NCBI GenBank assembly: GCA_963811805.1
Contig: CAWESU010000001.1
Coordinates: 372,001 to 436,000, forward strand
Length of the DNA stretch: 64,000 nt
DNA from: DAHUXN01 sp963811805
Lineage (GTDB): Bacteria; Acidobacteriota; Terriglobia; Acidiferrales; UBA7541
Direction: 5' to 3'
The translations under genes and the position numbers were made by a program. Shown in pieces: positions 61,001 through 64,000 of the stretch. Positions within the stretch are counted from its first letter, which is position 1. Each line of letters begins with the position of its first letter. The notes below the pieces were generated by a model that was not told the origin of the DNA, ran no database searches, and saw nothing but the letters and a program-made list of their open reading frames with translations.

Positions 61001-61601
61001 ATGTTGGCGTGATCGGCATCACCGCTGTGCAGGCCGTGGACGTAATCGCACCCACGGTGCTGGCGTCTCCGTTCGCCATGCCGTTTACTTCCCAACTGAC
61101 TGCCGTATTGGTGCTCCCCGTAACCGTCGCGCTGAATTGGTATTCCTCGAGTGTGCCCACGGTTACGATCGACGGAGTCATCGTAACGCGGACGCCGGAA
61201 TCTATGGTCACGTCGATGATCGCATAGTAATCGGTATTACCCTGGCTCACCGCCACGATGCTGACCATGGAATTCGCAGGCAGTGTCGCTGGGCCGGTGT
61301 AAAGCCCCGTTACCGTAATGGATCCCAAGGTCGTGTTTCCGCCCTCAACGCATCCCGTAGGCAGGGCGATATTTGCTACCGTCGATGAACCCGTCGCAAT
61401 ACTTGTCGGAGCGGGGTTGCAGACATACCATGTAACCAGCGTATTGGAGATTCCCGCGACAGACGCGTTGAACTGCTGCGTACCGGTCCGCACGACCGTA
61501 GCCGCGCTCGGACTAATCGTCACCGTTATGGCCGTGGAGCTGCCGCAGCCCGCCACCACGGCCGTGAACAATAGAATTGCCGCCAGCTTGCCAAATCTCA
61601 T
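58032..61601 (-). CDS. Very large YVTN-propeller / IPT lipoprotein
   Basis: A 1189-residue surface lipoprotein. The signal peptide MRFGKLAAILLFTAVVAGCGSS ends in the lipobox VAGC, and GGAGG lies 7 nt upstream of the ATG. Bacterial Ig-like segments (ITVTISPSAATVVRTGTQQF; about 20-250) are followed by IPT/TIG domains (about 265-455 and again near 790-870, ITEVSPPIAFSTASSG). Long YVTN-type beta-propeller regions run from about 465 to 785 and 880 to 1185, for example VGVDDILHLAAVVNSTDNTLSIVNL and VAIDPGKNIAVIANTGSNNVSIL. The function is unknown: adhesion or cell-surface scaffolding is likely. It lies between bamA and ompH. Confidence 0.88.
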   Translation of the reverse strand: MRFGKLAAILLFTAVVAGCGSSTAITVTISPSAATVVRTGTQQFNASVAGISNTLVTWYVCNPAPTSIATGSSTVANIALPTGCVEGGNTTLGSITVTGLYTGPATLPANSMVSIVAVSQGNTDYYAIIDVTIDSGVRVTMTPSIVTVGTLEEYQFSATVTGSTNTAVSWEVNGMANGDASTVGAITSTACTAVMPITPTSSYPIPPGTSYGCYMAPATAQSSIAITAVAAADTSQSARSTVTVVTATDPSFSTNIPLEPTMAVEGSAEQDVYLFGSNFLTTSQAVVNAAPVPTTFVNTSTLRATIPGNFFSGPVPSGLAISIERQNGDVIQPEFLTVQPTRPAVTALSPVSFPTTTSSGTLDLNGGYFSSSTEAISEGVALPVTLVNSRQLQVTLSSPGFSFATPGLVPILIQNTDVPGGSPSLSSVNVAISPSAANIPSSANAPIAVGTQPVAVGIDSALGVAVVVDEGSGSGGDVSLLNLDTGAAPVTLPVGNTPTSVGVDDILHLAAVVNSTDNTLSIVNLQTQGISTVALPANPTGTTPAPVPYAVGVNPLTHRAIIAYSSTNIATIFDLSTNPPSLVCTLGGSDPTMPNNCSTIANSNTKPVSTGPTPSIAIEPQLNWAVVTPGGSGSVSIVDLGSDATANQVARAPNPIASFVNVSTSLHGAAINPETGQALLVDPNELEMTVFSVLDQTVNTINVSQGYVAAAVNPLTDIGVAVNGPSGTASVYDLGTFAPIGNSITVGTSPQAVAIDPGKNIAVIANTGSNNVSILSLGPILTPQITEVSPPIAFSTASSGALTITVNGFGFSSGAQVRLDGTVVPTTVSSNGRQAIATVPGSMLTSARRFSLDVLNSGGASSNVERFFVVGTVPIGVNPIGVAIDSYLNEALVTVQGPISSTASTCNGPGSVSIVNLAAAVVSNTLTTGTCPEGVAVLPRLGLGVVTNNASQNATVVDYVNNLVDSTVATGLSPAGVTMQPDTALTLVANSNLNSNSISAFTVSTTSATITTASVSVDQEPFGVAVDPIDNLGVVSSSGQNVVDGLSLTATTASLSGRVSGFENPLDTTFDPITDTFLVADSLNNEIGIVDAKTLVLNTFRVGIDPTAIAYNFQSGTGVTVNQATNTLSIFNFVATNPPDSQLMINTAQVEMILPFGGSAEFSVAVNPITNVATVVDQANGRLLLIPLP

Positions 61602-61697
61602 GCACTCGCCTCCACCAATTGTGGTCGCCCGTTCCCTACGATACCCGCTCTCAGTTTCTCTTTTGCCCATGTCCGCTCAAGCCGTCGACACCGAACC

Positions 61698-64000
61698 CTA
61701 GAACGTTCTGCCAACCGTGAACCGAAACGTGCTGCGCGGCTCAACCAGGCTGGTTGGGAACCTTTGTACCTGCTCACTCAACAACTGATTCAGCACAGGA
61801 ATGACCTGCGACTGCAGCGCGCCCGGCGGCAAGGAAGCGATCTCCGCGGGGCTCAAATAATATGCCCCTTCTGGCCCCTGAATCAGTTCGTTCAGCCGCG
61901 TCGGATTGTACGAGTAATAAAATCGGAAGGGCGCCCGAACGATCGGCAGGAAGACCAAAACCTCGACGCCCGTGGACGTGCGCGGCGTCCAATTCGTCCC
62001 CTGGACGATAGAGAGTCTTTGCGACACGGTTGTGTTGGGAAAGAACGGATTGGGAAATTCCGAATTCAACTGCTGATTCTCCGTTGGATCGAGTTGCAAC
62101 TGGCTCGGCCGCATGATGCCATCAATACCCAAGTCTGCAAAAAGGTTCAGGCTGACCGGGCCGGCGATCGGAATGCGGTATTCGAAGTTACCTACTACCT
62201 CGGTATCGCCTCCCGGGCGCGTCGCAAAATATTCCAGCATGGGAATGCTTATGGTTTGCGTCGTGGGATTCCCGCTGGGCCCCAAAACCGTTGGGTTCTG
62301 GATTGTGACCGACTGATTGACGACTGACGGTATGAAGGTCCACGGTGAGATGTTGAAGAAATTGAAGCCGCGCACGTCTTGTTCGCCGCCGAGATAGAAT
62401 CGCTCAAATGGCGGAATGAGCTTCCCGCCGTAGCCCGTCATCCATCCGAGCCTCAGGCGCATGCCGATCACATTGCGTTTGTGGTACGTCGGACGGAAAT
62501 ATTCTGTCTCGAAGATATTCCCAATCGTGTCGACATTTCCCAGCAGTGGACCACCTTCGACCGGAATTGAGTAGGAGAAACTCTTGCCCCCGGTGGGATT
62601 CACAGGATTGTTGATCGTATTGTAGGTAATGGACGGAGTAATTTTGCTGGAGATGATGCCGTCCAACTGCGACGGCCCCTGAAGACTGCTGTACTGAATC
62701 GATTGGAAAAGTAACTGTGAAGCTTGGCTGAACGCCGAGATATTGCTTTTCGTCCAACCATAGGTGACGCCCACCCGAGTGAACGCAAAACGATGCAACG
62801 GATAGCTGGCAAACAGCGTAAAGCCTTTGCTGTTCTGGCTGTAATCCTGCGCTAGGGCCGGATTGATGGCCACCGACTGGCCCACAAGAATGGATAGCTG
62901 TTTCTCCTGGTTGAAATTGAACTTGTTCGCGAAAATCGAAAACCCCGTGGAAATTGGCCGGTCGAATAAATACGGTTCGGTGAAACTGAAAAGCTCGCTA
63001 GTCTGAATGCTGCCGACGTTCGCGGAAAATGTGAGCGTCTCACCGAGGCCCAGGAAATTATTGGTCTGATACGCGAGCCCGAGGAAGGTTCCCGCCAGCC
63101 CGCTGACGCCCCCTGTAAAGCTGATGGATTGCTTGCCCTTCTCATGGACTTTCAGGGTGATGTCGACGCTGCCCGCTCTGGTGTCGCGTTTTAGATCCGC
63201 GTTTTCCTTCTTGATTTCGTCGAAGTAGCCCAGTTGGTTCAGGCGCAGGATGCTCAGCTCCCATAGCCGGTCGTTGAACAGGCTGCCTTCATCCAGGAGG
63301 ATCTCGCGACGGATCACTTTGTCGCGCGTTGTCGTGTTCCCCGAAAACTCGATGCGTCGAACGTAAAACTGTTTCTGCTGATCGAAGTCAATCGTCCAGT
63401 TGACCGTCTTGGTGGCGTCGTCGACGTCGGGTACGGGATTCGCCGTGAAGTCGATGAAACCGTAATCGCCGTAGAGTTTCGTATAGTCGTCGATGGCCTT
63501 CCGGATTTTCGAGGTATCCAGAATCTGCCCCTTCTTGATCGGGAAAATCGACTCCAGGAATTCAGGCTTGAAATAAAGATTCTCGTCCAGATTGGCGCTG
63601 CGGATGACCAGTCGGCCCATGCGATATTGCGCGCCCTCCTCGATCGGAAGGGTAATGTCCGTGCGAATGCTGCGCCGGCGCCCGATGAGCGGCCACGGTC
63701 CGGGAAGCCCGTTGTGCTCGGTTTTGACCGTATTGAGTATCGGTCCATTCGGCGCTACCTGAATGCGGAAATAGCCATGGTCGCGATACAGACCCTCTAT
63801 GCCGACAGCGATGTCCTCATCGAGGTTGTCCTTGTCATAAGTCTTGCTGAAAAGATTGATGTCAGCGAAACCGAGCGGAATAGCAATCGGGCGCGAATGG
63901 TGCATCGAGCGGATGATTCGCGTCGCTGAAAACACGTGGTTCCCCGTGATGATGATGTGCCCGACCTTGACCTTCGGCCCCTCATCGATATTGAACGTCA
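61698..64000 (-). CDS. bamA: Outer-membrane assembly factor BamA (5' end off window)
   Basis: At least 767 residues; the frame is open to base 64000, so the N-terminal POTRA domains are cut off. The visible part begins within a POTRA (FNIDEGPKVKVGHIIITGN), followed by more POTRAs (EEGAQYRMGRLVIRSANLDENLYFKPEFL; FYVRRIEFSGNTTTRDKVIRREI) and the Omp85 barrel. The barrel carries the conserved ...FERFYLGGEQDVRGF motif (R-G-F in the lid loop 6) and ends with VEPRSTFRFTVGRTF with a C-terminal Phe. It folds and inserts outer-membrane proteins. The long loops near residues 560-690 are unusually extended compared with E. coli BamA. Confidence 0.93.
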   Translation of the reverse strand, partial: TFNIDEGPKVKVGHIIITGNHVFSATRIIRSMHHSRPIAIPLGFADINLFSKTYDKDNLDEDIAVGIEGLYRDHGYFRIQVAPNGPILNTVKTEHNGLPGPWPLIGRRRSIRTDITLPIEEGAQYRMGRLVIRSANLDENLYFKPEFLESIFPIKKGQILDTSKIRKAIDDYTKLYGDYGFIDFTANPVPDVDDATKTVNWTIDFDQQKQFYVRRIEFSGNTTTRDKVIRREILLDEGSLFNDRLWELSILRLNQLGYFDEIKKENADLKRDTRAGSVDITLKVHEKGKQSISFTGGVSGLAGTFLGLAYQTNNFLGLGETLTFSANVGSIQTSELFSFTEPYLFDRPISTGFSIFANKFNFNQEKQLSILVGQSVAINPALAQDYSQNSKGFTLFASYPLHRFAFTRVGVTYGWTKSNISAFSQASQLLFQSIQYSSLQGPSQLDGIISSKITPSITYNTINNPVNPTGGKSFSYSIPVEGGPLLGNVDTIGNIFETEYFRPTYHKRNVIGMRLRLGWMTGYGGKLIPPFERFYLGGEQDVRGFNFFNISPWTFIPSVVNQSVTIQNPTVLGPSGNPTTQTISIPMLEYFATRPGGDTEVVGNFEYRIPIAGPVSLNLFADLGIDGIMRPSQLQLDPTENQQLNSEFPNPFFPNTTVSQRLSIVQGTNWTPRTSTGVEVLVFLPIVRAPFRFYYSYNPTRLNELIQGPEGAYYLSPAEIASLPPGALQSQVIPVLNQLLSEQVQRFPTSLVEPRSTFRFTVGRTF

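Overview
The window looks like a chromosomal segment of an Acidobacteriota bacterium. It has high G+C, a Gram-negative envelope (BamA, OmpH/Skp, secretin, lipoprotein), a VWFA-type secreted protein typical of acidobacteria, a carboxypeptidase-regulatory-like surface protein and many large YVTN/VCBS propeller proteins. This assignment is an inference from gene content; there is no rRNA gene to confirm it.

Layout. 1-602: 3' part of a surface protein that runs off the left edge. 766-5197 (-): nucleoside salvage operon (phosphoesterase, pyrimidine-nucleoside phosphorylase, NupC-type transporter, purine nucleoside phosphorylase), with genes overlapping by 4 bp or more. 5370-7962: an accessory island with an unknown gene, an IS110/IS1111-type insertion sequence with a non-coding end that could encode a bridge RNA, and relics of other IS ends. 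7974-10520 (-): MoaD-MoaE fusion, VWFA protein and inositol monophosphatase. 10693-16179: epimerase, FecR-like protein, an ECF sigma/anti-sigma/secreted-protein module, an M20 peptidase and a small membrane methyltransferase-like protein. 16251-21855 (-): a complete formate dehydrogenase-N/O operon whose catalytic subunit is read through an in-frame UGA (selenocysteine) with a clear SECIS hairpin. 22140-28456 (+): a six-gene catabolic-looking cluster. 28588-31213: an alpha/beta hydrolase and an efflux pump. 31257-33147 (-): DyP peroxidase plus encapsulin nanocompartment. 33344-33418: tRNA-Glu. 33530-42447: mixed housekeeping genes, including VOC protein, proline dehydrogenase, thioredoxin reductase, FHA-GAF protein, MscL with a zinc-ribbon tail, APC permease and a DUF971 protein. 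42488-47285 (-): iron uptake operon of FTR1-DUF2318, two MacB/FtsX-type permeases and an ABC ATPase fused to a DtxR-type metal regulator. 47522-50428 (+): a secretin whose barrel domain is interrupted by a seven-repeat VCBS/FG-GAP propeller. 50429-56980 (-): rimP-nusA-infB-ylxP-rbfA-truB translation operon. 57234-64000 (-): BamA (5' end off the window), a very large YVTN lipoprotein and OmpH/Skp.

The most unusual items are the secretin with an inserted propeller, the ABC ATPase-DtxR fusion with a palindrome at the promoter of its own operon, the reuse of the encapsulin targeting-peptide codons as the encapsulin ribosome binding site, and the IS110-type element with a structured non-coding end.
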